In this document: piece after piece, positions 22,720 through 35,260 of the stretch
Numbering within the stretch: the stretch's first letter is position 1
How the letters are laid out: each line of letters begins with the position of its first letter
Assembly: GCA_964017195.1 (NCBI GenBank)
Contig: OZ024889.1
Location: 58,041,574-58,105,573 of the forward strand
From: Siderastrea radians
Taxonomy: Eukaryota; Cnidaria; Anthozoa; Scleractinia; Rhizangiidae
Length of the DNA stretch: 64,000 bases
Direction of reading: 5' to 3'
Program-made: the position numbers and the translations under genes
The notes under the pieces: model-generated
The model's database searches: none
Told to the model about the DNA's origin: nothing
The model's input: the letters and a program-made list of their open reading frames with translations, nothing else

Positions 22720-23290
22720 ACAGCAAATTGAGGAAGTTTTGATTAATTGATTGGGTAAGTATACTCAAAGTGATCTTAGGTCGATGATAAATTTGTGTTA
22801 ACGTGTGCTATTTATAATAATAATAATGCTGGAGGTCATCTTAACATTCGAATATTCAAACAAAACCAAAAAATGATAAAGGGCTGAATAAAATTGAAAC
22901 GAGAAGCATTTTGATTTTGATGATTGATTTAAGTTGACAGAAATATAAAGCATGTTTGGACAACAAATTACACCTTTCATTTGTAGGCCTATCGTAATAT
23001 TAGACACAATGGACAGAACTGGCTCGATGCATAGATTCCTGTTTTTCCACTCGAAATAGAGGTATCACAAACTTAATTTATGATGTTTCAAAGACAATCT
23101 GTGAAATTAAAGCATGTCTGTATTCATCACATTTGATCTTTAAAAAATGTTCAAGATAGACATCTGAATCACATAGGTTTAATTTATGATTTGTCAGTAC
23201 AATCTCATTAAACGCCAACCATACTGATTTAATACTGATAAATCAGTTCTGCATCACATTTGGTCAAAGAATAAAACCAGTTATGCTTAT
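22720..23290. repeat. left copy of a segmental duplication
   Basis: 22720-23050 matches 27085-27430 and 23055-23290 matches 29612-29850 in the same order. In the right copy the two pieces are separated by 2.2 kb of inserted sequence. The blocks are the 3' flanks of cysteine-rich gene copies B and C. Confidence 0.85.
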
Positions 23291-23306
23291 GAAAATTGCA
23301 ACTTAC

Positions 23307-24080
23307 CGATGGACAACTTGCAACAAAATAGCCTCTCAATGCACCCCAGGTTATCGCAGCCTCCCTTATAGATCCCAGCCACGTAATAACCACGTTTTTT
23401 GCAACCACTGAGCCCTATGTTGTTAAAGGGACCCCAGATGTTCTCGCTGTAGCAGTCTTCGTACTTATCAGGAAACGTGTTCGGTTTACAGCACTTAGCC
23501 TCTTCAATGTGATGCACCCAGCCTTCACCGCTGTTCCGATAGAGACCTTGCAGAAAGTAACCAGTTGGACAAACGACGTTCGTCCTAAAAGAAAGTAAAT
23601 TGCTTTCATTAAAATCGAAAGTGAATACAATATCAAATATTGAAACGGTGGTTTTCTCTACACTTTGGTGTGGATTCATTTTTCTAAGCCTTCCTCTGAC
23701 GCAGACACTATTAGTTACACCTCATCTTATTCATACATGTGCCCTATTGCAAGGGACTTTACCAATGCCGACTGAGTTGAAACTGGCCTCGCCCGAGCTT
23801 GCTGATTCTCGACAAAACGAAAGCTATTTGAGCTATTTTAATGCTATACAGTCATACTCGTATACTTTCACAGCTCTGCTTAGCTTATAAATTGGATCTT
23901 ATATTGACTAGTTGCATCAACTATCAAGATCAATTGCACCGTCCGATCCAGAATCCTCCACCAACTGGCGTTTTTACAAGTTGATGGCTTGTTCTGAATA
24001 GGTGCAGGAGCTGGACAGCACGGGCTGCAACACATATCCAGCATCGACTGAATGAACAGCATGAACAGTAAAGACGTCAT
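23307..24080 (-). pseudogene. cysteine-rich repeat protein, copy B, degraded
   Basis: Exon 1 starts at ATG 24078-24080 with a signal peptide (MTSLLFMLFIQSMLDMC). It jumps directly to CPAPAPIQNKPSTCKNASWW, so the whole first repeat (about 50 residues) is deleted in frame relative to copy C. The expected donor after ILDR reads GATCG/GACGG instead of GATAG/GTAGG, so it is lost. Exon 2 (23307-23584) encodes the second half of a repeat and one full repeat ([32 protein letters not shown]), lacks two residues (Trp-Ala) at its start, and ends in a good donor ATCG/GTAAGT. No following EGF exon was found. Likely a non-functional paralogue of copy C. Confidence 0.75.
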
Positions 24081-25451
24081 GGTTGATCCACGGCTTATTC
24101 AAAGTACCTGCACTTACCAAAATAAAACGTTAATAGTTAAAGCGGAGTAAAAACGCGTAAGCAGACAAATAGTATATAGAAGAACATTGTCAAAGAAATT
24201 GTATTGTAATTGCTCTTTTGCAAATTTGCGTGATAATAGTTCATATTTGTTAGCGACAATCGCCTGCAGCAAAGTTGAGAACAAACAAATTCTACACGCA
24301 AATTTCTCACACAGGAAGAGTATCTAATTCACAGTGTGTTTCACATCTTTAGTGGTCCGTGTTGCAAAAGACGCTTCATGTGATCAATGTACTTTTTTTC
24401 ATCGTCTACTGGAGTTCAGTTTCATGATAATCATCATTGTTCAAAAATAACTTGTACAGGTTATTTCTGTTTTTAAACTATTGAAAACAATGTTTTATCT
24501 GCGCGATTTCCCCCGACTGAGTTCTTTAACTTCAATTTAAGGTGATTTTAAGAAGGGATTTACGAAAGTAGAGAATTAAATGCAATGATATACCTTTCTA
24601 TCCAGTGGATTAATAGAGTATTACGACGAATCCAACAACCAGCGATTGAATGAGTTTTAACTTACACAGCAGAGCCGTTAATTTTACTTTGAAAAATTTA
24701 TAACCAACAGCTGAACAAATATGTCATTGGCTCTAGTTTAAATTCGATGTAAATGAATTCGTGGGCCGAGCTTTGAAAACAGTGAAATCAATCACGGGTA
24801 TCACTGAAAGGCTTTTCCAAGCCACACAAAAAAAGAAAACATATTTGTGGTAGAAATCGTTTTCTGTAAATTTGGCCGTTAGTAATGACAATAATAACAT
24901 CCAGCCACAAATTCTGAGCGGGTATTTTTTACTTCTTCACAGGCCACGGGAGGGTGGAGTGGGGGTTAATATAGCATCTCCAGCTATCATGGATTTCTCG
25001 ATTTCTCTAAATCTCGCATTGATATAAAAGTAATCAGTATCAATCTTAAAACGCTTTAAAAATATATACATATAAATATACAAGCCAAGGCGCATGAGTT
25101 AATAAGTTTTGGTTGAAAGAACACAGTTCAACAATATAAAAGTTAATAATTTCTATTAAAACAAAAGCAAAAAATCCAAAGTTTTACAACCGTTCCTGTC
25201 AAAATATGGTTGCCATTGGAAAGAATAAATTCCAAAAACAATGACACTATGCTACGGGGCTTTCGCTGGTGTTTTGTCAAAACTGTTTTCAGTTTTTGTT
25301 TTAAGGTTTAAGTTTTTTTTAAGAAACAGCGGCATAACTTCAAAACGTTGGCCCCCTTTTCTTTTCTTATCCGTATTTAGTGGAGTTTTGCAAACTTCTC
25401 CTGGCAAGATCATTTTATGTAATGATACGACTTCGTGTTCAATTAAAGTTT

Positions 25452-25496
<45 letters not shown>

Positions 25497-26510
25497 TTGC
25501 ATTTCATTGCTATCCTGACCATGATAAACATAGTCAATTTCGTTGCAGTGCACTAGTATAGAACCCCTTAAACAAAACTGGATAATAATCTTTATATTTC
25601 CATTTTTGTTAACTGTATTTTTGGCTTTTAAATTGTTACTTTAAATAGCTAGCGTTGGCTGGGCGCCGTCTACAACCATCCACGTCCGTTGTTGGGATGG
25701 TGTAAGGATTTTCTAACCAATTTCTTTTGGAAATGGAAACTGTGTCTAAAAAATGTGCCAACGTTCCAACGTTCCAACATTTCTGAAAACAAAAGTGTAA
25801 AAAGTTCCCAACAGTTGCGGCGACGAAGTAAAGTAAGTATCAACCACCTCAAAAAAGCACCAAGAAAGAGTGAAAATGAATCTTCATTCTAAAGCAAACG
25901 AAACTCTTTTTCATATAAAAAAGCTATGCACTAGAGCCCCCTTTGATAGAGAGGATAAACTCAACTCGGAAATGGACTACTTAACAATGTTGAGCATGTC
26001 CAAACCAAGATCAGAATGACTAGATTCCAGGACACTCGCGCTCTATGACAACGGCGAGATGGCGTCCACTTTTTTTCTTTCTTAGTTAAGTACAACAATT
26101 AGTTCCCCCCTTTCGTCACTTTAAAGGTACAAAAGAAGAGCTGAGCTGTTTTGGGTCTCTGTATGATTTGGTAGAGATATTCTACTATGGACCAGCGCAA
26201 AGAAAACTCCAAACGGGTGATTAAACGAGACGGATTGATTTGTGCAATGTTGAGTGCAAAACAGATTACTCGAAGAAATAAATACACTCTTGCATTTTGC
26301 CTCTTCAGTGATCCTAAATGATTGTTACTGTTTCAAACAGAAGGAATTCAAGGTAAGGCCTATGTTACACTGAGCATTTTTTCTTGTAAGTTGCCTCGAA
26401 TGGTTGCCAAAAAGTTGTAGCAACGTAGCATACCCTGCAACGAACGTTAATTCTTTCATTTTTTTGTTACCACAATCGTTGTGAAAAGTGGAAGGCGGTT
26501 CTTACATAAC
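24081..26510. repeat. upstream flank of copy B, duplicated upstream of copy C
   Basis: Blocks at 24115-24850, 25760-26060 and 26090-26510 match 33630-34380, 34430-34800 and 34860-35260 in the same order and strand. No gene is seen. 24850-25750 has no clear counterpart and holds a (GAT)n microsatellite. Confidence 0.8.
25453..25496 (+). repeat. (GAT)n microsatellite
   Basis: About fourteen uninterrupted GAT triplets. Confidence 0.95.
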
Positions 26511-26896
26511 GAATGGTAAGTCTTGCAAGAACCGAAAAAAACCGCTTACAAGCCTCGTTTCCTCGTCTCTCTCTCCTCGTCTTCCGGCTTTTTGAGCATA
26601 GCAGTCATTTCCCTACAATATTTCCGGTATGCGACTTCCGGTACCTTGGCCATTTTCGTTTCTTGTCAACTTCAAACCGGAAGAAACGAGATCAAGGAAA
26701 CGAGGTGGGTTGGATTCATTTTTGTGCGCTTCGATTCACTTCCGTGCTGTTCGATTAACTTTTGGCCACTTCGATCTTTTGTTGATATATTTCGCTCCAT
26801 CTGTAATCGTTTTAAGTTATTACGTGTACTTCAATGCGTTCGAAATAAATTTAATACTTCTTCAACGTTTGCGGATTTTTGGAACTAATTTTGGGG

Positions 26897-26927
<31 letters not shown>

Positions 26928-27084
26928 TTTATTTGCCCTTTTTTTTCTATTCGATGTAAATGTGAAAGAATTTGACTGTTGCAATGCGATTTCGACATAA
27001 AAGTTTAATTTTTCGATTTGTGTGTGTAGAGAACGACCATCTTTTATTTTTATTTGTTTTGAAGATTTTGTCCTTAACGGAACG
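26511..27084. other. spacer between duplicated blocks
   Basis: Overlapping short ORFs but no recognisable protein. It holds an (AATC)n run at about 26903-26928. Confidence 0.45.
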
Positions 27085-27436
27085 CCATAGCAAATTGAGG
27101 AAGTTTTGATTAATTGATTGGGTAAGTATACTCACAGTGATCTTAGGTCGATGATAAATTTGTGTTAACGTGTGTTATTTAACAAAGAATAATGCTGAAG
27201 GTCATCGTAACATTCGAATATTCAAACGAAACCAAAAAACATGATAATGGCTGACTTAAATTGAAACGAGAAACATTTTGATTTTAATGATTGATTTAAG
27301 TTGACAGAACTATAAAGCATGTTTGGAGAACAAATCAGTACACCTTTCATTTGTAGACCTATCGCAATATTAGGCAGAATGGACAGAATTGGGTCGATGC
27401 ATAGATTTCTGCTCTTCCATTCGAAATAGAAGTAGC
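27085..27436. repeat. right copy of segmental duplication, part 1
   Basis: Matches 22720-23050 with small indels. Similarity stops abruptly at about 27436 and resumes at 29612, marking an insertion or complex rearrangement of 2.2 kb. Confidence 0.85.
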
Positions 27437-28129
27437 AGTTCTTAAAGTCCGCTGTTCATGGAGAAGCGCATGCGCGAGCGGAACGGTTCAAACACAAATT
27501 GTACGGGTCGACACTAAATTCGAACTGAGCTTATGGTGGAAAAATGCGTTGAAATCGCGCCCTAATTGGACATCCGCTCTTCGCTGTCCACTTTTTGTAG
27601 TCTTTATTTCCTGTTGTAAATATTAATTCGATTTTTATAATGTAGAAAGTGATTAAGCAGCCGAAATCGGCATTTTAGTCAATGGATGGTCAGAAGAGAC
27701 GTCGTGGTAGACTGGCGACGGGACGGCAGAACACATCACATTCACGAGATTGAAGAATCCTTGAGTCTTAATTACGAACCAGCATTCTAACTGTTGAGGA
27801 ATTAAGAAATGGCAAATCGTTAAGAACTACAAACAGACCATCACAAGAAGGTCAAACAATAACCTTTGTCCGAATTGCTGCTGGAGATCTATCAGTTGGA
27901 TGCTAGTAGTTCGCCATAAGACAACAGAGGTGCAATGTTTTAACTCCAAGAATTCTATTTATATTTTAACCACAACCACGAAAGTGGAGTTAAAACGACA
28001 GCGCCAGAAGCTGTAGCTTCTTTATGATCAAAAGAGAGTCTCAGAATAATTAATTTGGATCTGACATCCGTGATAAAGAAAGATACATGTCTTGCAGATA
28101 ACCGCAAGCAAACATCAAATTACGTATTA

Positions 28130-29097
28130 ATGCATCAGTCAATTCCAGCTGCGCCCATCCCCCCCCCCCCGGGCAACTGCGGGGCATTTGCGTGCCTTGT
28201 CAGTCCCGGGGGTGGGGCATTAGCAAATCTGGCACGGCCCGGGGGTCGGGCATTTGCCTACCCCCGGGCTTTTGATACACACGGGGTTTCCGACTTGAAT
28301 TCCAAACATGGAGGATTTTATCGCAAAGGACCAGCAGTTCGTCGCAGATTGGATCGTCCGTTAAGGACTGGACAAACTTGTGGAGATTTTTTCGATTTAA
28401 TGCATTTCTTCATTGCTTATCAAGGCACAACTATCACTGTAGGTGGCGAGATCGGGAACGATCAACGTGAATCGACTAACGCATGCTTCTTTGAACAAGG
28501 ATTTAAGCAAAATTTGGTTGCGATGATTCTTAAACTATTGCGATCGATTATTGAATTCTAAACATGTGTATAGGGATCGTCGTTTTCTACTTTTGCATAT
28601 TATTAAAATATTCACAACACATGACGTTACAACAGACTTTTATAATGTCAAGATTTTTGTGTACCAGCGAACTGTTTAAAACAAAACATTAAAGTAACAA
28701 TCAACTTCATGCCGTTCGTGTAGTATTGTTGTCTGCGAAGTATTAAAGTATCATCGCTTGGCATTTATACTAACTTTATTATTATGTTAAACATCGGATA
28801 GTTCCACTACAAACAATAGAAGACTGAGAGACAGGCTACAGAAATGAAAAATCACACATAAAAATGCTGAAAGTGGCATCATTGTGCAATAAATGAAAAC
28901 TGCTGCAGTGTTGATTGGGGACGTACGATCCCGGGGGCGGGGCATTTGCCCTCTTCCTTAGTCCCCACCGCGGGGCATTTGGCAGCTAAAGTGTCCCCAC
29001 CCCCGGGAATTTGCCATCCAAGAGAAAAAAAATGCTAATGCCCGGGGGTTAGCCCGGGGGGGGCATGGGCGCAGTTGGAATTGACTGGTGCATAAGA
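28130..29097. mobile_element. G-rich TIR element, about 970 bp
   Basis: Terminal inverted repeats of about 30 bp: the left end reads ATGCATCAGTCAATTCC then AGCTGCGCCCAT, and the right end is its inverse with two or three changes. Both ends run into CCCC/GGGG tracts with a repeated 'ccgggggcggggcattt'-like unit. Between the ends is about 700 bp with broken short frames and no recognisable transposase. Target duplication is unclear. It sits in the 2.2-kb segment that interrupts the right copy of the duplication. Confidence 0.75.
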
Positions 29098-29852
29098 AAC
29101 TCGTGGATCCTTTCATAAATTAAACGTCACTCTTTTAAGCGGCTTTTAGGAATCTTGCAATTAAACTGAGCCCAAAAACCTAACTAGTTGCCAAAGAACT
29201 AGCACACACAGAAGCACAAAAATTTCAAACGGCTCTAAGAACATCAAACACGCCAATTAGTCCAATTAGTATCACAGCCTGAGGTTTCTCCCGGATCAAT
29301 AGGTCAACCACGCAATTTCGCTGTGTCGCCTTCAAATCATCTTGATCAAAGGGAGAAATCTTGATCAAAGGGACAAAGCTGTTACGATTGTACGTGAGCA
29401 AGCTCTATTTTGAAGGTTGGAATGACTTCAACAACTAGCAGCAGTCGTGCGTGGCCTGTCATTTCACATACTATCGACAACAAGTTATAACAATTTACCA
29501 CCTATCCCGCCACGCCAGAGTTGTGAACGCGCTTCTAATTGGTCTAAAAACAATTATCTTGACAGCGCTTAAGTCATCGCTCGCACATGTGCTGAACCGT
29601 GAAACTCTTCCTATAATCTATGATGTTTCAAAGACAACCTGTGAAAGTGTCTATATTCATCCTGTATTCATCACATTTGATCTTTAAAATGTGTTAAAGA
29701 TAGACATTTGAATCATAGGTTTAATTTATGATTTGTCAGTATAATCTCATTAAACGTCAAACAGTTTTGTACTGATTTAATACTGATAAAACACTGAGTT
29801 CTGCATCACATTTGGTCAAAGAATAAAACCAGTTATGCTTATGCTTGCAACT

Positions 29853-32800
29853 CTAACCGATAGACATCTTGCAACAAAATAGCCACTCAATGCACCCCAG
29901 GGTATCGCAGCCTCCCTTATAGATTCCAGCCACGTAATAACCACGTTTTTTGCAACCGCTGAGCCCTATGTTGTCAAAGGAAGCCCAGATATTCTCGCTG
30001 TAGCAGTCTTCGTACTTATCAGGAAACGTGTTCGGTTTACAGCACTTAGCCTCTTCAATGTGATGCACCCAGCCTTCACCGCTGTTCCGATAGAGACCTT
30101 GCAGAAAGTAACCAGTTGGACAAACGGCCCAGACATTCGTCCTAAAAGAAAGTAAATTGCTTTCATCAAAATCTTTGTTATTGATTCATTTTTCTAAACC
30201 TTCCTGACTGACTCAGACACTATTGGTTACACCTCATCTTATACATACATGTACTGTATTGCAACGGCCTTTACCAATGCCAACTGAGTTGAAACTGGCC
30301 TGGCCCGAGCTTGCTGACTCTCTTGACAAAACGAAACTATAATGCTAATGCTATACAGTCATATTCGTACTCTTTCACAGCTCTGCTTATAACTCGGGTG
30401 TTATGTAGACTAGTTGCATCAACTATCAAGATATAAAACTCAGGAAAGATACACCTCTTCCAAACCTCCCCACTTGTACTCCCCCCAGACTCTCAAAAAA
30501 ATAATAATTGTCATAATTTATCAGTAATATATTCAATGTATAATTTGTTGAATTAGTAATATATCCTTGTAACGTTGAGTGCCCCCGGGTCCCAAAATTT
30601 CTAAAATAAGTTATCAGTTCAATGTAATGAATGTATTCATGGTAATTTATGTATTATTTGTTAACTAAGCAATATTGCCTTGTAATCAATTTATGTAATG
30701 TTCAGTGTGCTTAACTGTTAATAAAGTATTTAAAAAAATGAACTCTCAAGATAAGTTGCACCTACCTATCCAGAATCCCCCACCAATTGGCGTTTTTACA
30801 AGTTGATGGCTTGTTCTGATTTGGCGCAGGAGCCGGACAGCACTTTGCTTCCTCAAGTAAATAGATCTTCTCTTGTGGACCACCATTTCTATTTCTCCAC
30901 AGCCCGGTAATGTAGTGTGTTGACGAGTCACACTTGACCCATCCTTTTCTGTCAAACCCTGCCCACCAGTTGGCCATTTTGCAGCCATCGTACATACTGC
31001 AGCACTTGAACTTTTCGATACAATACAGTTTGTCGCAATTGCCTTTATAGAAACCTGTCATGTAATACCCATCTCCACATTTACTCAAGCCTTTTTTGTC
31101 GAAGGATGAGCCAATGTCGTCAGCGTTGTAGCAATGGAGGTAACTATTTGGCAGATTGTTGGGTTTACAGCAGCGACCTTCCTCGATGTGGTGGAGCCAC
31201 TTTCCGTCATTACGATATAATCCCTGCATAAAATACCCATCTGGACAAACAGCCCAACGGTTGTTGCTGAAGAAAAATAAATGAGAGAATTTTTTCCTTG
31301 TTGCGAGTTTAATATTTCAAACGGATTCCAAGAATTGTTAGTTACTGTTGTTATGTGCACCCTGAAGGTCCACTGCCACCAACCTATCAAGAGTTACCAT
31401 CATGTGTCTCTTTGACGGATTGATGGTGCGTTTAAATTTGAAGAAGGAGACATTATTGATCCTAGCAGCAGGCAGGATGCTTGGCAGAATGAACTTGGTA
31501 AATACTATATTACAAATAACCACAACTCTCCATGCAGTAGCTCAGTGGCCTGTTCCAGGCGTTCCGATCCGATGAAGGCGCGCGAGCGAAAAATGGTATT
31601 TTTCGTTCCCGCGCCACTGTCTTAACGCCTGGAACAGGCTAGTGGCTCAGCGGTTAGAGCATCTGACTCGAATCCGAACGGGGTACGGAAAGTCGTAGGT
31701 TCGGTTCCCTTCAGGACTCATATTTCTTACCGTTAGCAGCAAATGATACCCATGATGGGCGTGCTCTTTAACCAAAGATGAACAGTGATGTCATTTGAAC
31801 GTTAAAACAGATTATTTGGCACGGTGAACGTTGAACGAAATGGTACATTACCATTTTCCGTTTGTAAATGTTTGAAATATAGAATAGAATTAGAACGAAA
31901 GAGCTTAGCGAGTTTCCTCGGCAACATGGCGCTACTCATATGGTCATTGAACACTTATTTGTGTAACAGCAAAGGTTTAATGATCTCGAACTAACGCTTC
32001 TAACCTGTCTAAAACTCCCCACCAGTTGGCATTCAAGCATGTCGATGGTCGGTTTTCATTTGGTGAGGGAGCCTTACAGCAACTTCCTTCTTCGATGAGG
32101 AATATTCCATCGTTGGATCCCCAGTTGTCGTTTCTATAAAGACCGGTCAGGTACTCAGTAGAGTAACCACATTTCACCCATCCTTTTCTGTCAAATGCAC
32201 CCCACCAGTTGGCCATTTTGCAGCCATTGTACATACTACAGCACTTGAACTTTTCGATACAATACAGCTTGTCGCAATTGCCTTTATAGAAACCTGCCAT
32301 GTAATACCCATCTCCACATTTACTCCAGCCTTTTTTGTCGAAGGATAAGCCAATGTCGTCAGCGTTGTAGCAATGGAGGTAACTATTTGGCAGATTGTTG
32401 GGTTTACAGCAGCGACCTTCCTCGATGTGGTGGAGCCACTTTCCATCATTACGATATAATCCCTGCATAAAGTATCCATCTGGACAAACAGCCCAACGGT
32501 TGTTGCTGAAGAAAAATAATTGGGAGAATTTCTTTCCTTGTTGCGAGTTTAATCTTTTAAACCGACCCAAGAAGCCTACATTATTTGCTTTAAGCAATCA
32601 CAATGCAAGCACAAAAATGAGTGATTTTCGTTGTAAATTGTTGTTTACTGTTGTTATGTGCACCCTGAAGATCCATTCCATCTATACTTATCAAGAATTC
32701 CCATCATTTGACTTTTTGACGGATTGATGGTGCGTTTTAATTTGGAGAAGGAGACATTATTGATCCTAGCAGTATGCAGGACGCTTTTCAAAATGAACTT

Positions 32801-33591
32801 GGTAAACATTGTATTACAAATAACCAAGACTATCTATGCAGTAGGTCAGGGGCCTGTTCCAGACGTTCCAATCCGATAAAGGGGCGCGAGCGAAAATTAG
32901 TATTTTTCATTCCCGCGCCACTATCTTAACGCCTGGAACAGGCTATTAGCTCAATGGTTATAGCATCCGACTCGAATCCGAACGGCGTACAGAAATGCAT
33001 AGGTTCGATTCCGTCCAGGACTCATATTTCTTGCCGTTAGCAGGAAGTGATACACATTTTATGGCTGCTATTTAAACAAAGATGAACAGTGATTCCATGT
33101 TGAACGTTAAAACAGATTATTCGGCATGGTGAACTTGTTGAACGAAATGGTACGTTAAAATTTTCCGTTTATAAATGTTTGAAATATAGAATAGCATTAG
33201 AAAGAAAGAACTAAGCGAGTTTCCTTGGCACCATGGCCAGCTAGTCACATAGTCGTTGAACACTGATTTGTGTAATAGCAAAAGTTTAAAGATCTCGAAC
33301 CAACGCTTCTAACCTGTCTAAAACTCCCCACCAGTTGGCATTCAAGCATGTTGATGGTCGGTTTTCATTTGGTGAAGGAGCCTTGCAGCAACTTCCTTCT
33401 TCGATGAGAAATATTCCATCGTTGGATCCCCAGTTGTCGTTTCTATAAAGACCGGTCAGGTACTCAGTAGAGTACCCACATTTCACCCATCCTTTTCTGT
33501 CAAATGCACCCCACCAATTTGCCGTTCTGCACTGGCTCCAACACATATCCAGCATCGACAGAATGAACAACATGAATAATAAAGACGTCAT
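29853..33591 (-). CDS. secreted nine-repeat cysteine-rich protein, copy C (four exons)
   Basis: Exons on the minus strand: 33591-33314, 32505-32005, 31266-30766 and 30141-29853. All introns are GT-AG with phase-2 junctions, and the lengths (278, 501, 501, 289) sum to 523 codons with no stop before the end. The product has a signal peptide (MTSLLFMLFILSMLDMCWS) and nine tandem units of about 47 residues, each with C..NWW, FDRKGW..C, YLTGLYRN and IEE(A/G).CC; each exon boundary cuts a unit just after WWG(V/I)LD. Exons 2 and 3 have equal length and similar sequence, so the gene grew by duplication of an exon-intron module. The frame ends at TAG 29853-29855, where copy B has a donor GTAAGT and this copy has GTTAGA. 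Probably an extracellular Cys-bonded structural or binding protein; the name skeletal organic matrix protein 5-like is recall, not shown. Confidence 0.82.
31548..31639. mobile_element. 92-bp MITE with perfect 16-bp TIRs
   Basis: The ends are GCCTGTTCCAGGCGTT and its exact reverse complement. A second inner hairpin (GCGCGAGCG...CGCGC) lies between. It interrupts the head of the SINE beginning at 31640. The same element sits at 32852-32943. Confidence 0.85.
31640..31725 (+). repeat. tRNA-derived SINE head, copy 1
   Basis: Box A (GTGGCTCAGCGGTTAGAGC) and box B (GGTTCGGTTCC) are spaced as in a tRNA, with a middle part TGACTCGAATCC. It lies in intron 2 of copy C. Because the homologous intron 1 has the same insertion, it was copied with the exon module. 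Confidence 0.75.
32852..32943. mobile_element. 92-bp MITE, second copy
   Basis: Same family, length and position relative to the SINE as the copy at 31548, with one or two changes in the left TIR. Located in intron 1 of copy C. Confidence 0.85.
32944..33028 (+). repeat. tRNA-derived SINE head, copy 2
   Basis: Box A-like TTAGCTCAATGGTTATAGC and a consensus box B GGTTCGATTCC. Intron 1 of copy C. Confidence 0.75.
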
Positions 33592-35260
33592 GGTTGATCC
33601 ACGGCTTATTCAAAGTACCTGCACTTTAAAAAGTAAAACGTTAATGGTTAAAGCGGAGTGCAAAAGTGTAATCAGACCAGTAGTATAGACAAGAACATTG
33701 TCCAAGAAAATGTATTGTCATGGATCTTTTTACAAATTTGCGTGATAACAGGTGATCTCTGTTAGCGGCAATCGCCTGTAGCAAAGTTGAGAACAAAAAA
33801 ATTCTACACGCAAATTTCTCACACAGCAAAAACATCTAATTTACAGTGGGTTTCATGTCTTTAGCGGTCCTTTTGGTAAAATATGATTCATATGATTGTT
33901 GCACTCATTTTTCATCGTTTACTGGAGTTCATTTTCACGAGAATCATAACTGTTCAAGAACAATTTGTTCAGGTTATTTCTGTTTTAAAAAAGATTGCAG
34001 ACAATGTTTAATCTGCGCAATTTCCCCCGACTGAGTTCTTTAACTTCAATTGAGGGTAATTTTAAGAGGAGATATACGAAGTTAAAGAATTAAATGCAAT
34101 GATATACCTTTCAAGTTTCTATCCAAAGGATTGGTAGAGTATTATGAAGGAGCTAACAGCTAGCGATTGAATATGCTTTAACTTACGCAGCAGAGCCGTT
34201 AATTCTGCTTTGAAAAATTAATAACCAACAGCTGAATAAATATATCACATGTCATTTGCTCTAGTTTTAATTCGATGTAAATAAATTCGTGGACCGAGCT
34301 TTGAAAACAGGGAAATCAATCACGGATATCACTGAAAGGCTCTTCCAAACCAGACAAAAAAAGAAAACATAATTGTCGTAGAATACATTTTCTGTAAATT
34401 TGGACGTTAGTTTCAGTTAATAAATAATGTGCCAACGTTCCACGTTTCAACATTTCTGAAAAAACTGTTAAAAGGTCCCAAAAGTTGTGGTGACGGTTGT
34501 AAAATCAGCATCACTTTTGAATAATGAAATGCGCAACGAAAACCAACCACCTCCCAAAGAGCATCAAGAAAGAATGAACGAATGATCAGAAACAACAACA
34601 ACAACAACAGCCCAAAACTACTGCAACAGGCCATTTCTGAATTGTTTCCGAGTTATGAAAATGAATCTTCATTGTAAAGCAAACGAAACTCTTTTTCATA
34701 TAAAAGGCTGTGCACTAGTCCTCGCTTTATAGAAGAGGATATATGTTAAGCATATCCAAACCAAGATGAGAATGACTGGTTTTCAGGTCACTCACGCTCT
34801 GTGACAACGGCGATATGGCTTCCATTTTGTTTCTTTCTTATTTAAGAACAGCGATTAGTTTCCCCCTTTTGTCGTGTTAAATATACGAAAAAAAAGTTGA
34901 GCTGTTTTCGGTCTCTCTATGATCTTGTAAAGATATCTTACTGTGGACCAGCGCAAAGAAAAACTCCAAAAGGGGATTAAACGAGACGGATGAGTGCGAA
35001 ACGGATTACTCGATTACCCTCAATTACCCTTAAAATTTGCCTGTACAGTGATCCCAAAATAATGATTACCACTGTTTCAGACAGAGGGAAGGTAAAGCCT
35101 CTGTTACACTGAGCAATTTTTGTTGCACCTTGTCTCGAAACTTGTTGCCAAACAAGTTGCAGGAAAAATTGTAACATACCCTGCAACGAAAATTAATTCT
35201 TACAATTTTTTGTTACCACAATCGTTGCGACAAGTAAAAGGCGGTTCTACTTTTCCCAAC
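33592..35260. repeat. upstream flank of copy C, duplicated from copy B flank
   Basis: Similar in order and strand to 24081-26510 with a 0.9-kb difference near 34410. No gene is supported. The promoter of copy C must lie here or be in its first few hundred bases, but no TATA or initiator could be called with confidence. Confidence 0.75.

Noticed and set aside
26513..27000. Three overlapping plus-strand frames
   Set aside because: Mutually overlapping frames without conserved motifs or start context; only a short (AATC)n is reliable.
31640..33028. Box A and box B pairs that look like tRNA genes
   Set aside because: No acceptor stem pairing and repeated occurrence in homologous introns; these are SINE heads, not tRNA genes.
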